Assembly (NCBI RefSeq): GCF_023229695.1
Contig: NZ_JALNYS010000014.1
Coordinates: 25,307 to 89,306 of the forward strand
DNA: 64,000 nucleotides
Reading direction: 5' to 3'
Source of the DNA: Sulfuricurvum sp.
GTDB taxonomy: Bacteria; Campylobacterota; Campylobacteria; Campylobacterales; Sulfurimonadaceae
Below, piece by piece: positions 1-8,586 of the stretch; position 1 is the stretch's first letter; the number at the start of each line of letters is the position of its first letter. The notes under the pieces were generated by a model. The model saw nothing but the letters and a program-made list of their open reading frames with translations, did not search any database and was not told the origin of the DNA. Position numbers and translations under genes: made by a program.

Positions 1-50
1 CCGAGGAGTTTGTCGAGGCGAACTTTAGAATTTGAGGTTTTCACAATTTT

Positions 51-704
51 TTAAGAAAAAAGTTTGAGAAATGCTTTGAAATCAGTAAGGGCTTCATGCT
101 CAAAATTCCAAATAGGTTTTTTGATGGCAATCTCATTTTTACATTTTCTATCAGCTTGTGTTTGTTCTCTTTTTGTGCATGTATCGTATCTTAGATAGTT
201 ATTGACCCAAAATTTGTTAAATTCTTTATCACTGATTTTTTTGCCATTTTTATCAAGACATTCTCTCCAAGCATCTAAACAATCTGCATAAGTTGAGTCT
301 TCTAATTTTACAGTTTTAAGGAGTGTTTCGAGTTCGCCGTGTCCATCTACATTGGTGATATAGCAGATAAATTCAAGATCAAGTTTATCACTTCTTATGG
401 GTGTATTAATATTTTTGATTTCAATAGTATCATCAAACTTTTTAACAACAGAGTCGATCTGTGCTAACCGATTTTCGATACCTTCTTTATCAGCATCGAT
501 AACAATGCCGATTTTAGTGTAGTCATCAAATTTAATCTCTTCGAGACATTGTAAAAGTTTTGCTTCTGAAAGACCGTTTAAGCATTCATAATCATCTATC
601 TGGCATATTGGCTGATTAACTTTTATGTCAATAGTCAAAGATTCACTTAATGCCTCAATAAAGTATTTGTCGTTATGACTCTCTACAATCAAAAGATTAC
701 TCAC
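51..704 (-). CDS. DUF3226/TOPRIM-like partner of an OLD-type ATPase
   Basis: This 217-residue protein has the layout of a small TOPRIM nuclease domain. An acidic residue follows a beta strand near the N terminus (LLIVES, Glu8) and a DxD motif follows a second hydrophobic strand (GIVIDAD, Asp70/Asp72). The ATPase gene lies directly upstream on the same strand and its stop overlaps this GTG start by 8 nt, so the two are translationally coupled. In the OLD, PARIS and AbiL families such pairs are phage-defence systems in which the ATPase controls a TOPRIM effector. The family match is by motif and context; the defence role is inferred. The region is AT-rich compared with the core genes to its right. 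Confidence 0.7.
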   Translation of the reverse strand: MSNLLIVESHNDKYFIEALSESLTIDIKVNQPICQIDDYECLNGLSEAKLLQCLEEIKFDDYTKIGIVIDADKEGIENRLAQIDSVVKKFDDTIEIKNINTPIRSDKLDLEFICYITNVDGHGELETLLKTVKLEDSTYADCLDAWRECLDKNGKKISDKEFNKFWVNNYLRYDTCTKREQTQADRKCKNEIAIKKPIWNFEHEALTDFKAFLKLFS

Positions 705-1662
705 CTCTAAATTCTCCGTTATGAGATAGTGAATATTCTAATTGCTCTTTGTTTCGTTGTTTCACATTAATTTGGTTGGTTTTTTTACTTTGATAAAATT
801 CAAGATATACACCAGCATCTTCACAATTTACTTCATTAAATGCTTCAATGCATTCTTTTGAATGGGTGGTAGCAAATACTTGGCAATTTACATCTTTTGA
901 AATTTGAAAAATCAGTTTCCAAATATTTTTAATTTGGGCATAGTGAATACCATTGTCTATTTCATCAATAAAAAGCTGGCCATTTTTAGATCCATAAAGA
1001 GCACAAATTATTGAGATAAAATGTTTTAAACCATCCCCAAATTCTGTAAGATCAATGTATTCGTCATTTATTTTACATTTTGGCTTATCGCCTATTACTT
1101 TGAAAAATTCAATCTTTGGATCAAAATTATTAATTAAATTATTAAGTTCATTTTCTTTGTCTTGTTCTTGAATAGCAATATAATTGGCAATTAATTCTTG
1201 GTCAGAAAATCCAAAGTTATCAATATAGTCAACATTTGAACCTACATACTCTATTGAAAAATCATTTGCATTGATGATTTTTTCATTTTCATTAATCATG
1301 AATAGATATTCTTTAATACCATCTTTATTTGAAAATTGAAATTTGATTTTTTGATTGTTTGAAGTTGTCGAATAATATTTTGTTGATTCTAAATATTCTT
1401 TTGGATTAAATTTTTTGTTTGTTGAGATAACCTCATTAAGGATATTAATATTTTCTCGTGCAACTTTAATATGTGCAAGAGAGGCCGCGAATGATGCAAC
1501 ATTTTTTGTAAACGCATGAATGTAGCATGCTTCTAAAAAAGCAGTTTTACCTATATTGTTTTTGCCACCGATAAGATTAACGCGTCGCAAATTATTTACT
1601 TCAAATTCATGGAAGCATTTAAAATCAACAATGTTAATCCATTTTAAAAAATGTTCTTCCAT
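697..1662 (-). CDS. AAA family ATPase (OLD/PARIS-like), first gene of a defence pair
   Basis: This 321-residue ABC-type AAA ATPase has a Walker A motif at residues 32-40 (GGKNNIGKT), a Walker B at 230-236 (LFIDEID) and an H-loop-like TTHS at 265-268. The region between is short, as in the compact AAA_15/AAA_21 ATPases paired with separate TOPRIM proteins. The ATG has a well-placed AAAGGA ribosome site, and the stop overlaps the DUF3226 gene downstream. The pair probably works as one unit in which the ATPase senses an invader and releases or licenses the TOPRIM effector. Exact family (PARIS-like, or another split OLD class) cannot be settled by eye. Confidence 0.8.
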   Translation of the reverse strand: MEEHFLKWINIVDFKCFHEFEVNNLRRVNLIGGKNNIGKTAFLEACYIHAFTKNVASFAASLAHIKVARENINILNEVISTNKKFNPKEYLESTKYYSTTSNNQKIKFQFSNKDGIKEYLFMINENEKIINANDFSIEYVGSNVDYIDNFGFSDQELIANYIAIQEQDKENELNNLINNFDPKIEFFKVIGDKPKCKINDEYIDLTEFGDGLKHFISIICALYGSKNGQLFIDEIDNGIHYAQIKNIWKLIFQISKDVNCQVFATTHSKECIEAFNEVNCEDAGVYLEFYQSKKTNQINVKQRNKEQLEYSLSHNGEFRGE

Positions 1663-1732
1663 ATTAATCCTTTGATTGTGTATTAAAAAAATGTACTTAT
1701 TCTACAGTGCATCATCTAAAAAAATGTAATAG

Positions 1733-3568
1733 TCATGACAACTCTTCAAGTTTTTCCTCGTATTCGGCTTCGATCCGCGTGATCTCGTCACTCGCGATTT
1801 CGAGCCTCTCGAACAGCTCTTCAATCATTTTCTCATCCTCGCCGACCTGCTTGGAGAGTTCGAGGAGCTTGGAGGTCTCCCCCTGATTCGAATAGGTCGT
1901 TAGGAGTTCATGGGAGGTTTTGAGTTTCTCTTCGAGCTTCATGATCGTACTCTCGCAATAATCCGCCTCTTTTTTCAGCGGGCTGAGGAGTTTGGAACGC
2001 TCCTGAATCAATGCGGCACGTTGTTGTTTGTTCTCTTTTTTATTGACGTTTTGGGTCACTTTGGCAGGTTTGGGGGCGTCGGTGATCTCTTCATCCCATC
2101 CGATTTTATCCAAGAATTCGTCGTAGTTGCCGTCGAAAAATTCCGCATTACCTTCGCGAAAGATGATGAGCTGGTCGGCGAGTTCGCGGAGCAGCATTTC
2201 GGAGTGGGTGACGAGGACGACGGAGCCCTCAAACCGCTTTAGCGCGTCGCAGAGCGAATCGATCGACTGCATATCGAGGTGGTTGGTCGGCTCATCGAGG
2301 AAGAGGAGGTTGGCGGGGGTGGCGATGATTTTCCCCAGCATAACGCGGCTGCGTTCTCCCCCTGAGAGGATGGAGATCTTTTTGTCGGCATCGTCGCCGC
2401 TGAACATCATCGTTCCGCAGATACCGCGAATGCGGACGTTGGGGAGGGTGTTGTCGGCGCTTTGGATTTCGTCGGTGATCGTGCGGTTTTTGTCGAGGCG
2501 GTCGATGTTGGTCTGGCCGAAATGGGCGATGGCGGTGGAGGGGTGAGCGGTGATCTCTCCATTGGGTGTCAAAACTCCGGCGAGGGTGTTGAGCAATGTC
2601 GATTTCCCTTTGCCGTTTTTACCGATGATGGCGAGGCACTTTTTCGCCTCCAGTGCAAAGGAGAGGTTTTTAAATAATAGCTCATCCGGGGTGTATCCGA
2701 AGGAGAGATCTTTGACCTGCATGATCACTTTTGCGGGGATAGGCTTATAGGAGAACGAAAACGAGAGATCTTTTTCACCCTCCAGTGACTCCATGACCCC
2801 CATCTTGTCCAGCTCTTTTTGTTTGGATTGGGCGAGTGTCGCGGTGGAAGCGCGGGCTTTGTTGCGGGCGACAAAATCCTCTAACTCGGCACGCTTTTTA
2901 TCGTGGTTGATTTTGGTTTTCTCATACAGCTCATCTTCGCCCGCCATCATCTCGTAATATTTATGGCTGTTCCCTTTGATGATACTGACACAGCGGCGGC
3001 GAAGTCCCATCGTGTGGGTCGTGACCGAATCCATAAAATCGCGGTCGTGGGTGATGAGGATCACTTCCCCCTCGAAACTGCGGATAAAGCTTGCAAGCCA
3101 CCGGAGCGAGACGATGTCGAGGTAGTTGGTCGGCTCATCGAGCAGCAGGAGGTTGGGTTCGGTGACAAGGAGTTTGACGAGGTTGAGACGGATCTGGTAC
3201 CCCCCCGAAAAGCTCAGCGGGTCACGGTCCAGATCCTCCTGGGTAAATCCGAGGCCGAAAAGGATTTTTTCGACGCGGTAGACTTCGTGCTCCATATCGC
3301 CCTCTAGAACCGATGCACACTCTTCCCGGACGGTTTTATGGGTAAAATGGAGGTGTTGTCGGAGGGTGCCGATCCGGTAGTTTTTGGGGAGGATCACTTC
3401 GCCGCCCTCATAAGGCTCTTCGCCGAGGATGATTTTAAAGAGGGTCGATTTCCCCGTGCCGTTGCGCCCGACGAAGCCCACTTTGTTCCCCGCGTTCAGT
3501 TTTAGCGAGAGGTTGTCGAACAAGACGCGCGTTCCGTAGCTTTTGGTGAGGTTGTTGATCTGAATCAT
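1733..3568 (-). CDS. ABC-F family ATP-binding protein
   Basis: This 611-residue protein carries two ABC ATPase domains and no membrane segments. Domain 1 has Walker A at residues 34-42 (GRNGTGKST), signature LSFSGG and LLLLDEPTNYLD. Domain 2 has GKNGKGKST, signature LSGGE and LLFLDEPTNHLD. A charged linker joins them, and the C terminus from about residue 520 is a Lys/Glu-rich coiled coil like the Uup C-terminal domain. ABC-F proteins act on the ribosome, relieving stalls or gating elongation, and do not transport. A single gene with its own ATG; an AT-rich gap and the defence pair follow it downstream. The paralogue (Uup-like or YbiT/YdiF-like) is not resolved. Confidence 0.9.
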   Translation of the reverse strand: MIQINNLTKSYGTRVLFDNLSLKLNAGNKVGFVGRNGTGKSTLFKIILGEEPYEGGEVILPKNYRIGTLRQHLHFTHKTVREECASVLEGDMEHEVYRVEKILFGLGFTQEDLDRDPLSFSGGYQIRLNLVKLLVTEPNLLLLDEPTNYLDIVSLRWLASFIRSFEGEVILITHDRDFMDSVTTHTMGLRRRCVSIIKGNSHKYYEMMAGEDELYEKTKINHDKKRAELEDFVARNKARASTATLAQSKQKELDKMGVMESLEGEKDLSFSFSYKPIPAKVIMQVKDLSFGYTPDELLFKNLSFALEAKKCLAIIGKNGKGKSTLLNTLAGVLTPNGEITAHPSTAIAHFGQTNIDRLDKNRTITDEIQSADNTLPNVRIRGICGTMMFSGDDADKKISILSGGERSRVMLGKIIATPANLLFLDEPTNHLDMQSIDSLCDALKRFEGSVVLVTHSEMLLRELADQLIIFREGNAEFFDGNYDEFLDKIGWDEEITDAPKPAKVTQNVNKKENKQQRAALIQERSKLLSPLKKEADYCESTIMKLEEKLKTSHELLTTYSNQGETSKLLELSKQVGEDEKMIEELFERLEIASDEITRIEAEYEEKLEELS

Positions 3569-3596
3569 TTTGGTTCTTTTATTTATTTTCTTTGTT

Positions 3597-3690
3597 ATTC
3601 CCGCGAAGGCGGGCGAAGTGCCCTTTAGGGTGAATCCAGCTTTCGCTTGGGGATGGATCCACGGGTCAAGCCCGAGGATGACGATAGATT
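3597..3690. repeat. short dispersed palindromic repeat
   Basis: This stretch, between the ABC-F and DHH genes, holds nested small hairpins: CCCGC-gaag-GCGGG at 3600-3613, CCCT-tt-AGGG at 3621-3630, and a GGGTCAAGCCC core near 3662. From general knowledge, strings of this type recur as intergenic repeats in many proteobacterial genomes and are often mistranslated as small proteins ending MDPRVKPEDD. It sits upstream of the ABC-F start and downstream of the DHH stop, so it may also help terminate or process the DHH transcript. No coding function is supported. Confidence 0.55.
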
Positions 3691-4765
3691 ATTCCTCTAT
3701 TTTATGAGAAAGTTTTCCCGGCATCGCCTCTTTGTTGGCGAGGAGATCTTCGATTTGACGTTTCACCTTATCGTAGCGGAATTGCTCTTTGAACCCGTTG
3801 ATCCGTCCGCCGGCGGCGTTGGGATGACCGCCCCCTCCGACCCATTCGCCTGCCATGAGAGCCACATCGACCTGATTGTGTCCGCGTATGCTCAACGTCC
3901 CTCGGGTGCCGACATCAATGATAAAATCGAAATCGGGGAATGCGGTGACAAAACCGTTTCCGATAATCGAGGTATTTCCCAATCCGTAGCTCAAAAAGCC
4001 GCGCCATCCTTTGTAATAGATCGTCATCTCGCTACGTTTGGTCCCCAGCAATGCGACGATGTATTTGGTCGAGAGATTATCGAGGGTATTGTCGGCATCG
4101 TCTTTGAAAAAATCTTTTTTCATTGTATGAAGGGCCTCGTCAAGGAGGATATTGGCGTTGGGGAGATCGCGCATCTGTGCCGCTTGTTCGAGCATGGCGA
4201 GCTTGTAGGTGCGGTCTTCATCGCCGAACATGACACGGCTGAGCTCTTTGGCATCACTGATGAGACGCATACACACTTTGCCGTATTCGAAATCCTCTTC
4301 TTCGTCCTGATGCCACAGATCGACGGCATTGACCACTTTGACAAACGGCTCCAGCCATCCTCCCGCCTGAAGGCCGTAGTGTTCGAGTGCGTACTCGTAG
4401 ACGATTTTCGTTGCGCATCGCTGGGTATCGAGAAAATACCACGGATATTGGGCTGCGGTATCTTTTCCGCTGCCGTGGTGGTCGAGGAGGGTGATGGTGA
4501 GGCTCCATCCGTTTTCGTTGAGGCGGTTGACTTCGTTATTGAGCCATTTGGCCTCTTCGGGATAGAGATTGAGGTCACTGATGAGGATCGTAGCCGTCTG
4601 TTTTGTTTTTTTGATTGTCTCGATAATTTGTTCGAGGCGGTCCATCACTTCGGCACCGTAGTTGGCGTTGAAGCTGATCATCGTGTGGGGAGTCTGGGCC
4701 ATGACAAGCTGGCAGCTGTAGCCGTCAAGATCGATATGGGAGAGGTGGTAGATGGTTTTTGTCAT
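3689..4765 (-). CDS. DHH family phosphoesterase (NrnA-like)
   Basis: This 358-residue protein has the DHH/DHHA1 layout. Residues 10-15 read HIDLDG (first metal motif), the eponymous LDHHGSG lies at 94-100, and the glycine-rich DHHA1 motif GGGGHPNAAGG at 310-320 binds the substrate phosphate end. The family includes manganese-dependent oligoribonucleases (NrnA/NrnB) and 3'-phosphoadenosine phosphatases. In Campylobacterota such proteins are candidates for degrading short RNAs and pGpG, the product of EAL enzymes, which would fit the many c-di-GMP genes here. Every catalytic motif looks intact. A 380-codon open frame on the opposite strand is only its shadow. Substrate is inferred. Confidence 0.88.
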   Translation of the reverse strand: MTKTIYHLSHIDLDGYSCQLVMAQTPHTMISFNANYGAEVMDRLEQIIETIKKTKQTATILISDLNLYPEEAKWLNNEVNRLNENGWSLTITLLDHHGSGKDTAAQYPWYFLDTQRCATKIVYEYALEHYGLQAGGWLEPFVKVVNAVDLWHQDEEEDFEYGKVCMRLISDAKELSRVMFGDEDRTYKLAMLEQAAQMRDLPNANILLDEALHTMKKDFFKDDADNTLDNLSTKYIVALLGTKRSEMTIYYKGWRGFLSYGLGNTSIIGNGFVTAFPDFDFIIDVGTRGTLSIRGHNQVDVALMAGEWVGGGGHPNAAGGRINGFKEQFRYDKVKRQIEDLLANKEAMPGKLSHKIEE

Positions 4766-4800
4766 TTAATGATGTTCCTTTTTAGATAACAAGATTCAAA

Positions 4801-4852
4801 ATTTCTGCCCCCTCAGGGGCAAGCTTCAGTGCCATAGCGGCAAGCGTAGCCA
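4801..4852 (-). repeat. REP-like double hairpin, also flhA terminator candidate
   Basis: Read on the minus strand, just after the flhA stop, this element contains a GCCGCTATGGC hairpin followed by TTGCCCC-tgag-GGGGCA and then AGAAATTTT. The second stem plus T-rich tail is a plausible terminator for the Rrf2-flhA operon. The same two-hairpin layout recurs at 8031-8083 and, more loosely, at 7498-7543, with the stem changed on both sides (CCTC/GAGG there, CCCC/GGGG here). Confidence 0.6.
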
Positions 4853-4874
4853 GCGGGATTTTATTCCTCTGGCG

Positions 4875-7058
4875 TTATCCCAAACTAATAGACCCGAGCA
4901 CTTCAAATTTTGCTCCGGAATCAATTTCGGCGTGAGAGAGGGTGGCGATATCAAGACTGAACCGTTCATAGATTTCAGCCAACGGGCGGCGGAGTTTTGG
5001 GTCAACAATAACGACGATCGGAGATATCCCTTTCTGGAGGAGTTCGCTTGCTTTTTGACTGGTTGCCTGGATCAGACTGTTGATCTCTCCGACATTAAGC
5101 ATGAGCTGCCGGGTTCCATCCCGTTCGCTTGATTTTTCCAGCAGTTTTTGTTCACTCATCGCATCAAACGTCAGCAGTTTGATCACCCCGTCAGGACTGG
5201 TATAGGCCTGTGTAATAATGCGGGAGAGTTTGGCACGGACGTGTTCGGTGATGGTGTCGACGCTTTTGGTGTATTCAGCGACGTCGGCGATCGTCTCTAG
5301 AATCGTAATCATATCTTTCAGCGGGACACGCTCATGCAACAGTGCTTTAAGAACCCGCTGGATAAGGCCGATATTGGCCATTCGAAGAAGATCGTCCACC
5401 ACGACGGGGTAGTCGTTTTTGATTTTCTCGATCAGTGATTGGGTCTCTTGACGGGTAAGAAGCTCTTCGGCATATTTTTTCACCAGTTCGCTCATGTGCG
5501 TCGAGATAACGGTAGCCGGGTCAACGACGGTATAGCCGTTCATAATCGCGTCTTCTTTGATACTGGGGTCAATCCAGTAGGCATCCAGTCCGAAGGCCGG
5601 TTCTTTGGTCGCTTCCCCCTCGATCTCCGCCATCGCCATACCGCTGTCCATAGCGAGAAATCGGTCCGGCTGGATGATGCCGTCTCCGATATTGACCCCT
5701 TTGAGGAGGATTTCGTACTGATTCGGTTTGAGGTGGAGATTGTCGCGGATACGTACCTGCGGCATCAGAAACCCGAAATCGGAAGCGATTTTACGCCGCA
5801 TTGAGCGGATACGCTCCAGCAGGTCCCCCCCCTGATTCGTATCGGCGAGACGGATGAGCTGATAGCCCAGAGTGAGTTCGAGCATCTCGATTTTGAGGAT
5901 GTCTTCGAGGGCGGCTTCCTCCTCTTTGGCGATCTCTTCGTTGCTTTTTTTACGAGGCGCGGCAGGAACGCTCCCCTCGGCCCCTGCACCGGCTGCTCCG
6001 GCAGCTGCCGGTGTAGCCCCTTTTTTGGGTGCGGTGGAGAGGAGAAGATCCCCTTTTTCGTATTTGTAGAGGGCGTAGCCCAAGCCGGCAAAAATCAGCC
6101 CCACAAATCCCATGGAGAGGGTCGGAAGACCCGGAACGGCAGCGAAAAGGATCATGATAAAACCGACGATCATCATCACTTTCGCATTTCCCATCAGCTG
6201 GTTGATACTTCCCTCGGCAAAATTGCCCGAATCATTCGAACCGCGGGTGATCATGATACCGGTAGCGGTCGAGATAATCAGAGCGGGGATCTGGGAGACC
6301 AGACCGTCCCCGATGGTCAGAATGGTAAACGTTTGAGCACTCGTAGAGACGTCGAGATCAAACTGGAAAACCCCGATCAAAAATCCGCCGATAATATTGA
6401 TCATCGTAATGATGATCCCGGCAATCGCATCCCCTTTGATAAATTTACTCGATCCGTCCATCGCCCCGTAAAAACTGGCATCCTGCAAGATTTCGGCACG
6501 CCGTATTTTTGCCTCTTTTTCATCGATGAGACCGCTGTTGAGATCGGCATCGATTGCCATCTGTTTTCCGGGCATCGCATCGAGGGTGAAGCGGGCCGCT
6601 ACCTCTGCGACCCTTCCGGATCCTTTGGTAATAACCATAAAGTTGATCAATACTAAGATGACAAAGACAATCACACCGATAACGTAATTTCCCCCGACGA
6701 CGAAGTTTCCGAAACTCGTAATGATGTCACTGACCGCTTCGGGCCCCTCATGCCCGTGACTGAGAATCATCCGTGTCGTGGCAATATTCAAGGAGAGACG
6801 AAAGAGGGTAATAATCAGCAGCAATGTCGGAAAGGTGGTCAGATCGGTCGGTTTGGGAATATAAAGGGAGATCAATAAAATCAAGACCGAAATGGCGATA
6901 ACGACGGCAAGGAGCAGGTCGAGCATCGCACTCGGCAGGGGGACGATGATGATCGCCAAAATGGCCATAACAAAAAAGACGACGCTTAAATCACGAGAGG
7001 CAAATATAATGCCTAAAAGATTCTTTACGCCCGGGGTTTTGTCTTTTGCTTTTGCCAA
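4875..7058 (-). CDS. flhA: Flagellar export apparatus protein FlhA
   Basis: This 727-residue protein is the large export-gate component of the flagellar type III secretion system. The N-terminal half has about eight membrane segments (residues ~20-330), including the conserved FHIPEP-type loop with ITKGSGRVAEVAARFTLDAM and the following GLIDEKEAKIRR. A Pro/Ala/Gly-rich linker at about 345-378 leads to the cytoplasmic domain that docks chaperone-substrate complexes. The ATG follows the Rrf2 stop by 3 bp, so the two genes are co-transcribed, as in Campylobacter. In that group FlhA is an early gene needed before the sigma54 flagellar regulon (see the flgH promoter). Confidence 0.97.
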   Translation of the reverse strand: MAKAKDKTPGVKNLLGIIFASRDLSVVFFVMAILAIIIVPLPSAMLDLLLAVVIAISVLILLISLYIPKPTDLTTFPTLLLIITLFRLSLNIATTRMILSHGHEGPEAVSDIITSFGNFVVGGNYVIGVIVFVILVLINFMVITKGSGRVAEVAARFTLDAMPGKQMAIDADLNSGLIDEKEAKIRRAEILQDASFYGAMDGSSKFIKGDAIAGIIITMINIIGGFLIGVFQFDLDVSTSAQTFTILTIGDGLVSQIPALIISTATGIMITRGSNDSGNFAEGSINQLMGNAKVMMIVGFIMILFAAVPGLPTLSMGFVGLIFAGLGYALYKYEKGDLLLSTAPKKGATPAAAGAAGAGAEGSVPAAPRKKSNEEIAKEEEAALEDILKIEMLELTLGYQLIRLADTNQGGDLLERIRSMRRKIASDFGFLMPQVRIRDNLHLKPNQYEILLKGVNIGDGIIQPDRFLAMDSGMAMAEIEGEATKEPAFGLDAYWIDPSIKEDAIMNGYTVVDPATVISTHMSELVKKYAEELLTRQETQSLIEKIKNDYPVVVDDLLRMANIGLIQRVLKALLHERVPLKDMITILETIADVAEYTKSVDTITEHVRAKLSRIITQAYTSPDGVIKLLTFDAMSEQKLLEKSSERDGTRQLMLNVGEINSLIQATSQKASELLQKGISPIVVIVDPKLRRPLAEIYERFSLDIATLSHAEIDSGAKFEVLGSISLG

Positions 7059-7061
7059 CGG

Positions 7062-7466
7062 TTACTCTTCTAAAATGGCTTCAAGGGTTAAAATTCCTAA
7101 AAAAGCATCCACTTTTCCCTGAAGGCGGTTGAGAAACGGCCATAAACCGCAGGTAGGTGCTTTGTTAGAGGGGCAATCTTCTTGGGAGGGGGAGCAGTTA
7201 AAAACCGCCGGGCTTTTCCCCTCCGCCGCTTCCATCACTTCGAGTACGGTGATCTCACTGCTTTTGCGCGCCAGTTCAAATCCGCCGTTCACCCCTTTGT
7301 AGGAGTTTAAAATCCCTTTTCGGGCAAGCGACTGAAGAATTTTGGCCAAAAAACTTTTTGAGATATCGAGTTCGCGGGAGAGGGTATCGGCATCCATTGC
7401 ACGATCCGCTTTTGCCAAGACGATCAGCGATAATAATGCGTACTCGCTCGCTTTGGTCATTAGCAT
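7062..7466 (-). CDS. Rrf2 family transcriptional regulator
   Basis: This 134-residue protein has an N-terminal winged helix (KASEYALLSLIVLA, recognition helix around residues 32-50) and the typical second half. Three cysteines at about 91, 98 and 106 (FNCSPSQEDC, APTC) match the spacing used by IscR/NsrR-type regulators to hold an iron-sulfur cluster, so redox or NO sensing is likely. I chose the third ATG of the frame because an AAGGA lies 5 nt upstream of the second ATG (MLMTK) and that start matches homologues. It stands between rpsO (divergent) and flhA (downstream), the conserved Campylobacterota arrangement. Its target genes are not evident. Confidence 0.9.
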   Translation of the reverse strand: MLMTKASEYALLSLIVLAKADRAMDADTLSRELDISKSFLAKILQSLARKGILNSYKGVNGGFELARKSSEITVLEVMEAAEGKSPAVFNCSPSQEDCPSNKAPTCGLWPFLNRLQGKVDAFLGILTLEAILEE

Positions 7467-7497
7467 CGGCATCCTTGATAATTATTTTTTTTGATGT

Positions 7498-7543
7498 GCC
7501 GCCCGTGCGGCATCGGAAGTTTGCCTCGGCAAGAGGCAGAAAA
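7498..7543. repeat. REP-like double hairpin in the Rrf2 leader
   Basis: Two hairpins sit in tandem: GCCGC-ccgt-GCGGC at 7498-7511 and TGCCTC-ggcaa-GAGGCA at 7522-7538, followed by GAAAAT. The layout matches the elements at 8031-8083 and 4801-4852. It falls between the likely Rrf2 promoter (7579-7584) and the Rrf2 start, so it is transcribed as part of that 5' leader. Confidence 0.5.
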
Positions 7544-7578
7544 TAGCGTTATCGTATTTTCTTTCTTTATTTAGGGCA

Positions 7579-7584
7579 ATTATA
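7579..7584 (-). promoter_or_regulatory. -10 element for Rrf2-flhA
   Basis: On the minus strand this reads TATAAT in the context AGCTATAATTG, about 115 bp upstream of the Rrf2 start. No clear -35 hexamer is visible, as is common for sigma70 promoters in this phylum. Confidence 0.45.
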
Positions 7585-7644
7585 GCTAAAAAAAATAAGA
7601 GGTTACTTTCGGAATTTTTTACCGCAAACGGGAAATTTATTCGC

Positions 7645-7650
7645 TATAAT
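7645..7650 (+). promoter_or_regulatory. -10 element for rpsO
   Basis: TATAAT lies 65 bp upstream of the rpsO ATG, preceded by the T-rich TTTATTCGC context usual for Campylobacterota housekeeping promoters. It is divergent from the Rrf2 promoter. Confidence 0.6.
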
Positions 7651-7714
7651 TCCGACCCTGCTTTATGAAGAATTGTCTTTATCGAGTAAATATCATACCC
7701 ATCAGGAGGCTACC

Positions 7715-7990
7715 ATGGCTTTAGATACGGCTAAAAAAGCACAGATTATTGAACAATACCAAAGAACTTCCGGTGATACCGGTTCAAGCGAAGTACAAAT
7801 CGCACTTCTCTCTACCCGCATCGCCGGTCTTACAGAGCACTTGAAAACATTCAAAAAAGACCACTCTTCACGTCTCGGTCTTTTGAAATTGGTTGGTCAG
7901 CGTCGTCGTTTGATGCGTTATTTGAAACGTACTAACCGCGAAAGCTACAACAAATTGGTTGCTGATCTCGGTATCCGCGACAATATCTAA
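7715..7990 (+). CDS. rpsO: 30S ribosomal protein S15
   Basis: The 91-residue product starts MALDTAKKAQII and has the S15 signature GLLKLVGQRRRLMRYLKRTN. S15 binds 16S rRNA at the h20-h22 junction and nucleates the platform of the small subunit. The open frame extends further upstream, but a strong AGGAGG at 7704-7709 sits 5 nt before this ATG and the length then matches the family. In many bacteria S15 represses its own translation through the leader; no such pseudoknot was identified here. It is monocistronic and divergent from the Rrf2-flhA operon. Confidence 0.98.
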   Translation: MALDTAKKAQIIEQYQRTSGDTGSSEVQIALLSTRIAGLTEHLKTFKKDHSSRLGLLKLVGQRRRLMRYLKRTNRESYNKLVADLGIRDNI

Positions 7991-8009
7991 GTATTACTCT
8001 ATTCAGAGC

Positions 8010-8083
8010 GCCAAAGGAATTCATCCCTTTGGCTTCGCTAGCCGCTACGGCACTGCATCTTGCCTCTTTCGAGGCAAATTTTC
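8010..8083 (+). terminator. rpsO terminator region with REP-like hairpins
   Basis: Three hairpins follow rpsO: GCCAAAGG/CCTTTGGC (8010-8033), GCCG-cta-CGGC (8041-8051) and TTGCCTC-tttc-GAGGCAA (8060-8077), the last followed by ATTTTCTC. The final stem with its T-rich tail is the best intrinsic terminator. The 8031-8083 part belongs to the dispersed family also seen at 4801-4852. Confidence 0.6.
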
Positions 8084-8142
8084 TCATACAGTCACTTCTT
8101 GAATCTTCGACAAATGTTTCAAAACTTCATTATAATAATCGC

Positions 8143-8484
8143 TCACGCATCGTGATGATAATGTTCCAATACCCGTTTGTACTCTTCATACACCTGTCGC
8201 GGTGTCAGTGAACCTGTATACATTTTGAGGATTTGGCGGGTAAAATCGAGCGGATACTCAATCGACAGACCTGCATTGCGTTTGTATACCGCATCCAAGG
8301 TTTCGTACATCCCCTCGTAGACTTCCGGATCTTCGTGTTTGAGACGTTGAAGGTTCTCTTCGGCTTGGATGAGCGAAGCGTCGTTGAACTCTCCGCGTGT
8401 TTTGATCGTTTTACGTACCTCTACGTAATCTTTTAGACTTTTTCGATTCAGGATATAGTCGGTAAAGATTTCTATGAGTAACAT
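8143..8484 (-). CDS. Conserved hypothetical protein (113 aa)
   Basis: This is a small, soluble, mostly helical protein with no cysteine cluster or membrane segment. The N terminus MLLIEIFTDYILNRKSLKDY and the later GSLTPRQVYEEYKRVLEHYHH have a natural amino-acid mix, and a GGAG ribosome site precedes the ATG, so it is real. It is convergent with rpsO and follows the EAL-HDOD gene by about 100 bp on the same strand. I do not recognise a function. Confidence 0.75.
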   Translation of the reverse strand: MLLIEIFTDYILNRKSLKDYVEVRKTIKTRGEFNDASLIQAEENLQRLKHEDPEVYEGMYETLDAVYKRNAGLSIEYPLDFTRQILKMYTGSLTPRQVYEEYKRVLEHYHHDA

Positions 8485-8586
8485 GGTTTCTCCTTATGTG
8501 TCCATTGAAACCATTCTACTCTTCAACCGTAGCAATAGTGTAGCAAGCGTATCATCGAAACTTTTTTCTTGTTTCTAGCACGGTAA

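Noticed and set aside
3647..4789. A 380-codon open frame on the plus strand
   Set aside because: It is antisense to the DHH phosphoesterase, which has intact motifs. The plus-strand translation has no recognisable domain and begins in a dispersed repeat.
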